From Halorubrum sp. CSM-61 (GTDB lineage: Archaea; Halobacteriota; Halobacteria; Halobacteriales; Haloferacaceae), in the NCBI RefSeq assembly GCF_003781945.1, contig NZ_RJJW01000010.1, positions 1-64,000 of the forward strand: DNA of 64,000 bases. Reading direction: 5' to 3'. Below the pieces are notes generated by a model. It searched no databases and was not told the DNA's origin. It saw nothing but the letters and a program-made list of their open reading frames with translations. A program made the translations under genes and the position numbers. Below, one piece after another: positions 17,232 to 26,536 of the stretch. Each line of letters starts with the position of its first letter. The first letter of the stretch is position 1.

Positions 17232-20200
17232 ATGGCTCAGGCCGGGAATCAGGACCTCACGGAGCGGTTCATTCAGTTCTATCGTAACTACTACCGTGAG
17301 GAGATCGGACAGCTTGCGCAGCGATACCCCAACGAACAGCGCTCGCTGTACGTGGAGTACGACGACCTCTACCAGTTCGACCGCGACCTCGCCGAGGACT
17401 TCCGCACGAAGCCGGATCAGATGCGCGAGTACGCCGAGGAGGCGCTGCGGCTCTACGACCTCCCCGCCGACGTCAGCCTCGGACGCGCGCACGTCCGGAT
17501 CGAGAACCTCCCCGAGAGCATCGACATCCGGGGAATTCGGGTCCACGACGACCACATCGGCAAGCTCGTCTCGATCAAGGGCATCGTCCGCAAGGCGACC
17601 GACGTGCGCCCGAAGGTGACCGAGGCCGCCTTCGAGTGCCAGCGCTGCGGCACGATGACGTACATCCCCCAGAGCGACGGCGGCTTCCAAGAGCCCCACG
17701 AGTGTCAGGGCTGCGAGCGGCAGGGCCCCTTCCGCGTCAACTTCGACCAGTCGGAGTTCATCGACTCCCAGAAGCTCCGCATTCAGGAGTCGCCCGAGGG
17801 GCTCCGTGGCGGCGAGACGCCCCAGAGCATCGACGTCGACATCGTCGACGACATCACCGGCGAGGTGAGCCCCGGCGACCACGTCACCTGCGTCGGCGTC
17901 CTCCACATCGAGCAGGTCGAGCAGGGCAACGAGAAGTCCGCCATCTTCGATCTGTACATGGACGGGGTCTCCATCGGCATCGAGGACGAGGAGTTCGAGG
18001 ACATGGACATCACCGAGGCGGACAAACGCGAGATCATCGAGCTCTCCAACCGAGAGGACATCTACGACGCGATGGTCGACTCCATCGCCCCGGCCATCTA
18101 CGGCTACGAGGAGGAGAAGCTCGCGATGATCCTCCAGCTGTTCTCGGGCGTGACGAAGCATCTCCCCGACGGGTCGCGAATTCGCGGCGACCTCCACATG
18201 CTTCTGATCGGGGATCCGGGTACGGGAAAGTGTCTCGATGGCGACACAAATGTTGTCCTCAACGATGGCCGAGAGGTTCCGATACGCGATCTGGTCGAGC
18301 GGAACCTCAACGATCCGAAGCCAGTCGACGACGGCGTCTGGGACAGTGTCGACTTCGAGGTTCCCGCACTTCAGGGGAACGGCACTGTCGGGAAGTCCCG
18401 CGCGACGAAAGTCTGGAAGAGAGAGGCGCCGGCAGAGATGTATCGAGTCGAAACGGCGTCGGGCCGTGAACTCGATGTGACGCCTTCTCACCCGTTGTTT
18501 ATCCAGCGGGACGGGCAGTTCGCTCCGGTCCGTGCCGAGGAACTGGAAGCGGGCGAGTTCGTGGCGGCACCCACCCGACTCGACGTGGACGCCGACGACA
18601 CGCTCGACGTCGATTTCCGAAGGGCACAGTCGCACAACGCCGTCCGTCTCGACGCTCCCGAACGGTGGACGCCAGCTCTCTCCCGACTTGTCGGATACAT
18701 CGTTGCCGAGGGCTACGTCGAGAAACGCGACGATCACTCGGGGTTCGTTTCGATCACGAACAACGACGAGGAGGTCCTCGAAGACGCGCGCAACACGCTC
18801 CACGACCTCAACCTCGAAACGGCCTCTAGGAAGTCGCACGATGGCAAGAGCGCGCGTGAGTTGCTGTGTTCCGCCGGCGAGTTCGTCAGTTTCCTCGACG
18901 AGGTCGATGCGGCGCTACTGAAAAGCTCCGCTGAAAAGCGGGTCCCGTCGAGAATCGCAGGCGCATCTGACGAAATTACCGCCGCTTTCATCGAGGGATT
19001 CATCGAGGGAGAAGGTCACGTCTCTGCGTCGCAACGCGAGATAACCGTCGCGTCGATGAGCGAGGAGCTTCTCGAAGGAGTCCGGTCGCTCTTGCTTCAG
19101 CACGGGATTACGTCCCAGTTACACGAGCGGCACAACGGAAGCTACCGGCTCCGTGTCAGCGGCGCACAGTTCGACCGCTACGTCACTGAAATCGGGTTCG
19201 TTACCCAACGGAAACAGTCCGCAGCGGCGGAGCATCTCGAAACGGATCGGAACACGAACGTGGACGTGATCCCGAACGTCGGTCAGACGCTTCGTCGACT
19301 ACGTGAGTCGCTGGGACTGACACAGTACGAGTGCGGTGTACCACGGAACACGTACCGACACTACGAGGCCGGAAACCGGAATCCGAGTCGTGACGCCCTC
19401 AAGCGAATTGTCAATGCATTCGAGGACGCGTGTGGATCCTCCATCGACGGCGACAGCGACGCGTTCGCCAAAACAGACGGCGGGTCCACCGCACGCGACG
19501 TTGTCGCGCTCGGTCGACTCACTGAGAGCGATATTCGCTGGGATCGGATCGAGTCCATCGAGCGAGTCGAACCTGAGGACGAGTGGGTGTACGATCTCGA
19601 AGTCGAGGGGACTCACAACTACGTCTCGAACGGGATCGTCTCGCACAACTCACAGATGATTTCGTACGTAGAAAACATCGCACCCCGGTCGGTGTACACG
19701 TCCGGGAAGGGGTCGTCAGCGGCGGGGCTCACCGCCGCGGCTGTAAGGGACGACTTCGGCGACGGTCAGCAGTGGTCGCTCGAAGCCGGCGCGCTCGTCT
19801 TGGCCGACAAGGGGATCGCCGCAGTCGACGAGCTCGACAAGATGGACTGCGTCACGGGCGACACCCTCGTCACGCTCGCCGACGGGCGCGTGGAGCGCAT
19901 CGACGAGCTGGCGCGGGAGGCCGCCAAGGACGGTGATATCGAGGATCTCTCGAACGGCCGACGAATCCGCGACGTCGACCTCGACGTCTGGTCGATGGAC
20001 GACGACGGGCGACTGGTCGAGCGTCCCGTCTGCTCCGTCCACGAGTACGACGCGCCGTCGGAGCTGACGCGGGTCACGATGGAGACCGGGGAGTCGCTGC
20101 GCGCGACAGCCGACCATCCGTTTTTTGTCCTCGACGACGGAGAGCGCGTCGAGCGCGAGGCGGCCGCCCTCGACGAGGGAGACTGGGTGTACGTCCCGCG

Positions 20201-22688
20201 CGAGATTCCGACGACGGCCGCCGACGGCGGAGCAGCGGTCGCAGCGGGCGGCGTCGACAGCGAACTCCCCGATGACGACGCGGGGATCGACGCCGCGATG
20301 GCGAGCGTCCTCGGGTACCTCTCTGGAGACGGAAACGTCTACTACGACCGCGACGAGGGCGTCTACGGAGTTCGGTTCACGAACACCGACGACGATCTGT
20401 TGGACGACTTCGAACGGGCGGCCCGAGAAGCGTTCGACGCGGAGCCGACCCGACCGCCGAGCGAGAAGCGAGACGGGGGCGCCGAGACGGTTCGCGTCCA
20501 CGGGAAGCGACACGCCGACGCCGTCCTCGACGCGGGCATGAACCTCGGCCGGTACGACGAGAAGTGCTTCCCGACCGCGGTCTCGACGGGAAGCCGGGCG
20601 GCGAAGGCCGCGTTCGTCCGCGCGCTGGCCGATAGCGAGGGCCACGTCGACGAGTCGGCGGGGAACGTTCGGATCGCTTCCGCGAGTCGAGACCTGCTGC
20701 GGGGCACGCGGAACCTCCTCTTGCAGTTCGGCGTGTCGAGCCAGCTACAGCGTCGCGCCCGCGCCGACGGTCGGGACGTGTACTACCTCACGGTGACCGA
20801 CGCAGACTCGCTCGCGGCGTTCCGGCGGTTCGTCGGCTTTACGGCCACCCGAAAGGCGGAGGCGCTCGATCGGGTCGTCGATTCCGCCGACGGCGACCGC
20901 ACGATCCTCGAAGTGATCCCGGAGGTCGACGACGTGTTGGCGCGGTGTCGCGAGTCGCTCCGGCTCCACCAGAGCGAGTGCGGACTCGACGCCGTCACGT
21001 ATCACGACTTCGAGAGCGGAGCGGCGAACGTGTCGCTCCATCGCGCTCGTCGGATACTCGCCGCGTTCGAGGAGCGGCTGGAGGCGGCGGCCGAAGACCG
21101 ATCGGCGCTTGACGACGACCCGTCGTGGGAACTCCTCGCCGAAATGCGCGATCGGTACCACGTCTCACAGTCCGAGATCGCCGAGGGAGCGACGCGGTCA
21201 CAACAGCAGATCTCTCACGGGTGGGGCGACAACGACGCGGTCCGCCAAACGGTGGTGGACCGCCTCCGGGATGTCGTCGCGTCGGTCACGGAGTCCGATC
21301 TCGATGGCCTCCGCGAGTTCGTCCGCGGAGACGTGAAGTGGCGGCGGGTCGACTCGGTCGACACCGTGCCGCCGGAATCGACCGAGCACCGGCGCGAAGT
21401 CCTCCGGCAGCGACTCGCGGACGTTATCGGCGGCCCGGTCGAGGACGTGGAACAACGCGCTCGGGACCTGCTCGAACACGGTTCGATCGGAGAGACGCGA
21501 GAGGAGTTGGCGGCGGCGCTCGACGCGTACGGTATCAGCCAGACGGCCGTCGCCCCGTCGCTCGACGTGGATCAGGCGACCGTCTCGCGCTGGCTGTCCG
21601 GAGCTGTCGAAACGGACCGGCTCGACGATCTCCGGGAGGCGATCGCGATCGAAGTCGACGCCGTCAAAGAAGAGCTTCGGTCGCTCCTCGCTCGGATCGA
21701 GGACGGTCGGCGCCCGAAGGTGTACGATCTGACCGTCGACGACACGCACAACTTCGTCGCGAACGGACTCGTCGTCCACAACTCCTCGGACCGCTCGGCG
21801 ATGCACGAGGGGCTCGAACAGCAGAAGATCTCCGTCTCGAAGGCGGGGATCAACGCCACCCTCAAGGCCCGCTGTTCCCTCCTCGGCGCGGCGAACCCCA
21901 AGTACGGGCGGTTCGATCAGTACGAGCCGATCGGCGAGCAGATCGACCTCGAACCCGCGCTCATCTCGCGGTTCGACCTGATCTTCACGGTGACGGACAG
22001 CCCGGACCCGGAGCACGACTCCCGGCTGGCGAAACACATCATCAAGACGAACTACGCCGGGGAGCTGAACACCCAGCGCGAGGAGCTGGCGAGCTCGGAG
22101 TTCACGCCGGATCAGGTCGCGGAGGTGACCCAGGAGGTCGCGCCGGAGATCGACGCCGAGCTGCTCCGGAAGTACATCGCCCACGCGAAGCGGTCCTGTT
22201 ACCCGACGATGACGGAGGAGGCGAAGGAGCTCATCGAGGAGTTCTACGTCGACCTGCGCTCGAAGGGCGCCGACGAGGACGCGCCGGTCCCGGTCACCGC
22301 CCGGAAGCTGGAGGCGATGGTGCGGCTCTCGGAGGCGAGCGCGCGGGTCCGCCTCTCGGACACCGTCGAGCGCGAGGACGCCGATCGAGCGACCGACATC
22401 GTCGAGTCGTGTCTCAAGGACATCGGCGTCGACCCGGAGACGGGGCAGTTCGACGCCGACGTGGTCGAGACGGGCACCTCCAAGAGCCAGCGCGACCGCA
22501 TCAAGAACATCAAGGGGCTCATCGCGGACGTCGAAGAGGAGTTCGAGGAGGGCGCGCCCGTCGAGGAGGTGCTCGACCGCGCCGGCGAGATCGGGATGGA
22601 CCCGGGGAAGGCCGAACAGGAGATCGAGAAGCTCCGGACGAAGGGCGAAGTGTACGAGCCCAAGCAGGGCCACCTCCGGACGACGTAG
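17232..22688 (+). CDS. mcm: replicative helicase MCM with two inteins
   Basis: An 1818-residue precursor. Removing the two inteins leaves 700 residues, the normal haloarchaeal MCM length. The extein has the N-terminal A domain, a zinc site (CQRCG near 136, CQGC near 158), OB fold, AAA+ core with Walker A GDPGTGK ending at residue 333, Walker B DELDKM ending at 871, the arginine-finger motif SRFDL near 1579, and a C-terminal winged helix. MCM hexamers unwind DNA 3'-5' at forks. Both inteins sit in the ATPase site, so activity requires splicing. The stop is followed directly by the next gene's ATG. Confidence 0.96.
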   Translation: MAQAGNQDLTERFIQFYRNYYREEIGQLAQRYPNEQRSLYVEYDDLYQFDRDLAEDFRTKPDQMREYAEEALRLYDLPADVSLGRAHVRIENLPESIDIRGIRVHDDHIGKLVSIKGIVRKATDVRPKVTEAAFECQRCGTMTYIPQSDGGFQEPHECQGCERQGPFRVNFDQSEFIDSQKLRIQESPEGLRGGETPQSIDVDIVDDITGEVSPGDHVTCVGVLHIEQVEQGNEKSAIFDLYMDGVSIGIEDEEFEDMDITEADKREIIELSNREDIYDAMVDSIAPAIYGYEEEKLAMILQLFSGVTKHLPDGSRIRGDLHMLLIGDPGTGKCLDGDTNVVLNDGREVPIRDLVERNLNDPKPVDDGVWDSVDFEVPALQGNGTVGKSRATKVWKREAPAEMYRVETASGRELDVTPSHPLFIQRDGQFAPVRAEELEAGEFVAAPTRLDVDADDTLDVDFRRAQSHNAVRLDAPERWTPALSRLVGYIVAEGYVEKRDDHSGFVSITNNDEEVLEDARNTLHDLNLETASRKSHDGKSARELLCSAGEFVSFLDEVDAALLKSSAEKRVPSRIAGASDEITAAFIEGFIEGEGHVSASQREITVASMSEELLEGVRSLLLQHGITSQLHERHNGSYRLRVSGAQFDRYVTEIGFVTQRKQSAAAEHLETDRNTNVDVIPNVGQTLRRLRESLGLTQYECGVPRNTYRHYEAGNRNPSRDALKRIVNAFEDACGSSIDGDSDAFAKTDGGSTARDVVALGRLTESDIRWDRIESIERVEPEDEWVYDLEVEGTHNYVSNGIVSHNSQMISYVENIAPRSVYTSGKGSSAAGLTAAAVRDDFGDGQQWSLEAGALVLADKGIAAVDELDKMDCVTGDTLVTLADGRVERIDELAREAAKDGDIEDLSNGRRIRDVDLDVWSMDDDGRLVERPVCSVHEYDAPSELTRVTMETGESLRATADHPFFVLDDGERVEREAAALDEGDWVYVPREIPTTAADGGAAVAAGGVDSELPDDDAGIDAAMASVLGYLSGDGNVYYDRDEGVYGVRFTNTDDDLLDDFERAAREAFDAEPTRPPSEKRDGGAETVRVHGKRHADAVLDAGMNLGRYDEKCFPTAVSTGSRAAKAAFVRALADSEGHVDESAGNVRIASASRDLLRGTRNLLLQFGVSSQLQRRARADGRDVYYLTVTDADSLAAFRRFVGFTATRKAEALDRVVDSADGDRTILEVIPEVDDVLARCRESLRLHQSECGLDAVTYHDFESGAANVSLHRARRILAAFEERLEAAAEDRSALDDDPSWELLAEMRDRYHVSQSEIAEGATRSQQQISHGWGDNDAVRQTVVDRLRDVVASVTESDLDGLREFVRGDVKWRRVDSVDTVPPESTEHRREVLRQRLADVIGGPVEDVEQRARDLLEHGSIGETREELAAALDAYGISQTAVAPSLDVDQATVSRWLSGAVETDRLDDLREAIAIEVDAVKEELRSLLARIEDGRRPKVYDLTVDDTHNFVANGLVVHNSSDRSAMHEGLEQQKISVSKAGINATLKARCSLLGAANPKYGRFDQYEPIGEQIDLEPALISRFDLIFTVTDSPDPEHDSRLAKHIIKTNYAGELNTQREELASSEFTPDQVAEVTQEVAPEIDAELLRKYIAHAKRSCYPTMTEEAKELIEEFYVDLRSKGADEDAPVPVTARKLEAMVRLSEASARVRLSDTVEREDADRATDIVESCLKDIGVDPETGQFDADVVETGTSKSQRDRIKNIKGLIADVEEEFEEGAPVEEVLDRAGEIGMDPGKAEQEIEKLRTKGEVYEPKQGHLRTT
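18231..19649 (+). other. intein 1 in MCM, inserted in the P-loop
   Basis: Residues 334-806 (473 aa). It begins with Cys (CLDGDTNVVL, block A), has the TPSHPLF block B and ends EGTHNYVSNGIVSHN with Ser as the +1 extein residue. The site lies between the Walker A Lys and the following Ser. A LAGLIDADG-type endonuclease lies in the middle: first motif LVGYIVAEGYV, second FIEGFIEGEGHV, each carrying Glu in place of the usual Asp. A Cro/XRE-like helix-turn-helix (RRLRESLGLTQYECG...RHYEAGNRNPS) follows it. Codon use is less GC-rich than the extein, consistent with horizontal spread. Confidence 0.95.
19848..21782 (+). other. intein 2 in MCM, inserted after Walker B
   Basis: Residues 873-1517 (645 aa). 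It starts CVTGDTLVTLADG, has TADHPFFV as block B and ends VDDTHNFVANGLVVHN before Ser. It splits DELDKMD from SSDRSAMHE. The endonuclease motifs are VLGYLSGDGNV and ALADSEGHV. Three further helix-turn-helix-like units follow: LARCRESLRLHQSECG, MRDRYHVSQSEIAEGATRSQ and LDAYGISQTAVAPSLDVDQA. That makes it unusually long for a mini-domain intein. The extra units probably help target-site recognition, which is an inference. Confidence 0.95.
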
Positions 22689-22997
22689 ATGGACCGGATA
22701 TCCGCGATACGGAACGTCGAGGACGCGCTCCGGGCGTTCGAGAACGGCGAGGCCGACCTCGCCGACACCGAGCGGCGCGTGGCGGCGGTCCTCCGGACGT
22801 ACGCCACCGAGTTCGACGGCGACGACGACGTGTTCCGCGCGGTCGGCGAAGAGCCGGTCGACGGGACGATCGTGGTCGCGCCCTCGGAGCCGGCGGCCCG
22901 GGAGCGCGTGCTCTCGCTCACCGGAGAAGGTAGTTTAGAGAAACAGACATATCCTGAATCCGATTCAGTCCCCGAATTCGACGTGGAACGGGTGTGA
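22689..22997 (+). CDS. small conserved haloarchaeal protein downstream of mcm
   Basis: A 102-residue acidic protein whose ATG follows the mcm stop with no gap, so it is almost certainly co-transcribed. It is mostly helical (IRNVEDALRAFENGEADLADTE) with no metal site or membrane segment, and ends with a short more AT-rich stretch. I do not recognise a family with known function; its position after mcm suggests a possible replication link but no sequence feature proves that. Confidence 0.7.
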   Translation: MDRISAIRNVEDALRAFENGEADLADTERRVAAVLRTYATEFDGDDDVFRAVGEEPVDGTIVVAPSEPAARERVLSLTGEGSLEKQTYPESDSVPEFDVERV

Positions 22998-23048
22998 TTC
23001 GCGTACCGGTTCGGAACAGATAAGTTCCGGAACCGATCAGGCGCGTTC

Positions 23049-23387
23049 GTGCTGCTGGTCGTGACGTATTCGACGGCGGCCCGCACCGGCCTCCGAAACC
23101 TGTGTCGCCGCCACGAGGAGACGGTCGCGCGGCGGTTCGGGCGGGCGGCGCTGCTCGACGAGACGGTGTACGCCGCGTTCCTCGCGCTCCGGCTGCGCGA
23201 GTCGCACGGCGGGGACGTACAGATCGAGCGGACGGAGCCGTTCAACGAGTTCGTCGCGCTCGACGGGCCGGTCCGCGAGGCCGCGAGCGCGTACGCGAAC
23301 CGCGACGCGAAGTCGACGCCGTACGCCGCGTTCGCCGCCGGGACGGACCACCCGGACCCGGACTCGATGCGAGGCGACGAACTGTGA
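23049..23387 (+). CDS. conserved haloarchaeal protein of unknown function
   Basis: A 112-residue soluble protein, mixed alpha/beta, starting at a GTG (VVTYSTAARTGLRNLCRRHEETVARRFG...). A second GTG at 23061 is an alternative. No catalytic signature is evident. It sits 51 bp after the previous small gene; its stop overlaps the GTG of the next gene, so the two downstream genes are translationally coupled. Confidence 0.65.
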   Translation: MLLVVTYSTAARTGLRNLCRRHEETVARRFGRAALLDETVYAAFLALRLRESHGGDVQIERTEPFNEFVALDGPVREAASAYANRDAKSTPYAAFAAGTDHPDPDSMRGDEL

Positions 23388-24199
23388 GCGGGGCGGACGG
23401 GCGGCGCGATCGAGCGGGATCCGGCGAAAGGTCCGAGAGCAACGGCTGTCGAGTCGCTCTCGAGCCGACGATCCCCGAGCCGGCCGCCGTGATCGGTCGC
23501 GTGCCGACGGGAGCGAGCCTTCGTCGCGAGCTCGCGGCGGCGGCCCGGACGATCGGGCTGTCGTCGTCGGTCGAGGACCAGGTTATCGAGATCCGCGACG
23601 CGCTCGCGGCGATCGAGGTCGAACCGGTCGACCTCGACGCGGCCCGGCGCCGAGTCGCGAACGCGAGCGGCGAGGAGGAGCGCCTGAAGGAGCGCGTGGC
23701 CGCCCTCCGCGGGGGCGTGCGAGCGCGCCGAGAGGTGGAGGCGGAGACCGACGCGGCCCTCGGCGACCTGGAGTCGGCGGCCGCCGAGCTGTCGGCCGCA
23801 CAGAGCGAGCGGATCGCGGCCGAGCAGGCGCTCGAACGCGCCCGCCAGCGCGCCGCCGACGCCCGCGACGCCCGCGAGCGACGGCTCGAGCTCCGGGACC
23901 GGCTGCGGAACCGGCGCCGGGACGCCCGTCGAGAGCTCGCGCGGGAGGTGTACCCGGCGTTCCGCGACGCCCTGAGGGGCGTTCCGGGCGCCGGCCCCGA
24001 CGACGCCGGCGCGGAGCCCGGGCGCTACGACGGCCCGCCCCTCGCGGCGTCGCTGGCGGCGGTCCGGCTCGCCGACCTCGACGGACCCGTCGCGCTCGGC
24101 GCGGAGGCGGTCGGGTGGATCGTCGACCGCGGCGGCGCGTCGCCGGAGTCGGTGGTCGAGGCGGCGGTGGTCCGGCCCCACGGGCGGCCGTCGTTCTGA
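23384..24199 (+). CDS. coiled-coil protein of unknown function
   Basis: A 271-residue protein from a GTG overlapping the previous stop (GTGA). The middle third (residues about 85-195) is a long Ala/Arg/Glu-rich coiled coil with heptad character. It is preceded by a short globular part (PTIPEPAAVIGRVPTGASLRRELAAAARTIG) and followed by a C-terminal part with VRLADLDGPVALG. It is probably structural or a scaffolding partner of the adjacent small proteins; no known function. Confidence 0.65.
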   Translation: MSGADGRRDRAGSGERSESNGCRVALEPTIPEPAAVIGRVPTGASLRRELAAAARTIGLSSSVEDQVIEIRDALAAIEVEPVDLDAARRRVANASGEEERLKERVAALRGGVRARREVEAETDAALGDLESAAAELSAAQSERIAAEQALERARQRAADARDARERRLELRDRLRNRRRDARRELAREVYPAFRDALRGVPGAGPDDAGAEPGRYDGPPLAASLAAVRLADLDGPVALGAEAVGWIVDRGGASPESVVEAAVVRPHGRPSF

Positions 24200-24235
24200 C
24201 GGCACTCGATCGGATCGAGACGCGTTCACGGCGGC

Positions 24236-24655
24236 TTAAAACGAGAGGTGCGAGGACGACCCCGGCCCGTCGTCGCCGTCGTTCAGGCCGCCGTCGTGCA
24301 GGTAGTCGTAGTGCTCGTCGGTGAGGAGGACGGTGTCGTCCTCGACGGCGACATCCACTCCGGGGAGCGTCGTTCCCGACGCCTCCCCGTTGTCGCACTC
24401 GCCGGAGCAGGCGTCGAACATCGACCCGTGTCGCGGACAGATTATCTCGCCGTCGCGGATCGCCGCGCCGCGGCCCGCGTCGAGGCGCTGGTCCTCGTGC
24501 GTGCAGTTGTTGACCCACGCCCTGACGCCGGGGGGCTCCTCGCACGGGACGAGAATGACCTCCGTCTCGTTCCCGAAGGCGTCCTCGGCGGTGAAGCGGT
24601 ACGAGCCGCCCTCCGTGACCGCGGAGCGGTCGGCGATCGCGGTTGCGTCCGACAT
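24236..24655 (-). CDS. Rieske [2Fe-2S] domain protein
   Basis: A 139-residue soluble protein with the two Rieske boxes, CTHEDQ and CPRHGSMFD, which supply two Cys and two His ligands to a 2Fe-2S cluster. There is no membrane anchor or Tat signal, so it is a cytoplasmic ferredoxin-like electron carrier rather than a bc1 subunit. The C-terminal tail is acidic. It converges with the coiled-coil gene and diverges from the HTH regulator at 24777. Confidence 0.9.
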   Translation of the reverse strand: MSDATAIADRSAVTEGGSYRFTAEDAFGNETEVILVPCEEPPGVRAWVNNCTHEDQRLDAGRGAAIRDGEIICPRHGSMFDACSGECDNGEASGTTLPGVDVAVEDDTVLLTDEHYDYLHDGGLNDGDDGPGSSSHLSF

Positions 24656-24776
24656 GGGATCGGCGTAGGGACGTCCGGTCGAAAAGCCTGCCGTCCGGAT
24701 CGATCCCCCGATCGCGGCGGCCGGCGGACTCGCCCCGTTCGATGGGTTTTATCCGGTCGTCCCGCCTTGATCCGGT

Positions 24777-25802
24777 GTGAGTCAGTTCGATCGGACCGCC
24801 GGCGCGGACGCGGGAGCGGAGGCCGACGCGGCGACCGAAACGGAGACCGACGCGGCGGCGGCGGAGGCCGACGCGGCCGCGGAAGCCGACGCAGCCACGA
24901 AGACCGGGGTCGACGCCGAGGACGGCCTGACGGCCGCCCTCCGGACGGAGTCCCGAGTGCTCCCCGCGGAGGTGTTCGCCACCCTCGGCAACGACACGCG
25001 AGTCGACATCCTGCGCGTCCTCCTCGAACTCGGCGCCGACGAGGAGCCGGTGAGATTCACCGACCTCTTCGAGCGGGTCGGCATCGACGACAGCGCCAAC
25101 TTCAACTACCATCTCCGACAGCTCACCGGCCACTTCGTCAAGCGGAGCGACGACGGCTACGAGTTCCGATACCCCGGCCGCAAGGTCGTCAGCGCCATCT
25201 TCACCGGAACCCTCACCGATCGCGCGCAGGTGGGGTTCTTCCCGGTCGGGGGGTCGTGTTACGACTGCGACGGCGACCTCCACGGCTGGTACGTCGACGA
25301 CACGCTCACCGTGGGCTGTGCCGACTGCGGCACCATTCAGGTGAGCTACCCGTTCCCCTCCGGCGGCCTCGACGACCGCACGACAGACGAGCTGCTGCAG
25401 GCGTTCCACCACTACGTCCGCCACCACTACTGCCTGGCCGCGGACGGGGTCTGCCCCGAGTGCACCGGCGCGGTGGAGACGACGCTCGTCCGCGACCCCG
25501 ACGAGGAGGACCTCGACGTCGCCGTCGAACACGTCTGCGGGCGATGCAACTACCGGCTGCGGTCGACGGTCGGCGTCACCCTGCTGGACCACGCCGAGAC
25601 GCTGCTGTTCTTCTCCGAGCGCGGCGTCGACCTGAACACGGCGCCGTTCTGGGGGTTCGACTGGTGCGTGAGCGACGAGCGGACGGCGGTCGTCTCCGAG
25701 GACCCGCTCCGGGTCCGGCTCTCGCTTCCCTGCGACGGCGACGAGCTCCGGGTAGTCGTCGACGAGTCGGTGGACGTGATGGAGACGTCGCTCGCGGAGT
25801 GA
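24777..25802 (+). CDS. winged-helix regulator with zinc-ribbon sensor region (paralog 2)
   Basis: A 341-residue paralog of the gene at 13284. After an Ala/Glu/Asp-rich low-complexity N-terminus of about 50 residues comes a winged helix (LGNDTRVDILRVLLEL, FTDLFERVGIDD, FNYHLRQLTGHFVK) and then CYDCDGD, CADCG, CPECTG and CGRCNYR knuckles. Both proteins share the LAADGVCPEC core. The GTG start is followed directly by the acidic stretch. The TATA-like TTTTATCC is about 28 nt upstream. Ligand unknown. Confidence 0.8.
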   Translation: MSQFDRTAGADAGAEADAATETETDAAAAEADAAAEADAATKTGVDAEDGLTAALRTESRVLPAEVFATLGNDTRVDILRVLLELGADEEPVRFTDLFERVGIDDSANFNYHLRQLTGHFVKRSDDGYEFRYPGRKVVSAIFTGTLTDRAQVGFFPVGGSCYDCDGDLHGWYVDDTLTVGCADCGTIQVSYPFPSGGLDDRTTDELLQAFHHYVRHHYCLAADGVCPECTGAVETTLVRDPDEEDLDVAVEHVCGRCNYRLRSTVGVTLLDHAETLLFFSERGVDLNTAPFWGFDWCVSDERTAVVSEDPLRVRLSLPCDGDELRVVVDESVDVMETSLAE

Positions 25803-25936
25803 GTCGGAGGGAATGAGCCGGCGGATCCGTCGCTCGCGGAGCGAAAGCGTCCACCGGGCGGGCCGAACGACCCGGCGGAAAAACGGTAGAATACCTCGGT
25901 GAGATCGGCCGAATTCGGGCCGATCGATCGGACTCG

Positions 25937-26536
25937 TTACTCGAAGAGCTCGACGGCCTGCTCGTAGCGGGTCGACGGTTCGTCCCAGTCGACGACCTCG
26001 AAGAAGTTGTCGACGAACTCGCCGCGGGCCGGGCCGTAGTCGTGGTAGTAGGAGTGCTCCCACACGTCCAGCGCGAGAACCGGGTGACCGCCCCAGATGG
26101 CGCCCTGGTCGTGCTTGTCGACCACGACGTTCCGCAGCTGGTTCGAGAACGTGTCGTACACGAGGAGCGCCCAACCGCCGGCCGCAGAGGCCGCCGCCTC
26201 GAACTCGCCCTTCCACGCCTCGTAGGAACCGAAGTCCTCCTCGATCCGGTCGGCCAGCGCGCCCTCTGGCTCAGCGCCGCCCTCCGGGCTCATGTTCTGC
26301 CAGAACAGGTCGTGGAGGATGTGGCCCGACGAGTTGTGCGTCACGTTCCGGAGCGCGCCGCCCGACGACGAGAAGTCGCCCGACTCGCGGTTCTCCTCGA
26401 GCGTCTCCTCGGCCGAGTTCCACCCGTTCACGTACCCCTGATGGTGCGTGTCGTGATGCCATTCCAGCACCTGCTCGGAGAGGTGCGGCTCTAAGGCGTC
26501 GTACTCGTACGGCAGCGGATCGAGTTCGTAGCTCAT
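25937..26536 (-). CDS. sod: superoxide dismutase (Mn/Fe type)
   Basis: A 199-residue enzyme that converts superoxide to oxygen and peroxide. Metal ligands: the first His in HLSEQVLEWHH, the second in SSGHILHDLFW, then Asp and His in LDVWEHSYYHDYG. QGAIWGGHP and the conserved Trp/Tyr residues around it complete the active site. The Met at MSYELDPLP is chosen because known haloarchaeal SODs begin there; a 21-codon open extension upstream includes promoter-like AT-rich DNA. Confidence 0.96.
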   Translation of the reverse strand: MSYELDPLPYEYDALEPHLSEQVLEWHHDTHHQGYVNGWNSAEETLEENRESGDFSSSGGALRNVTHNSSGHILHDLFWQNMSPEGGAEPEGALADRIEEDFGSYEAWKGEFEAAASAAGGWALLVYDTFSNQLRNVVVDKHDQGAIWGGHPVLALDVWEHSYYHDYGPARGEFVDNFFEVVDWDEPSTRYEQAVELFE

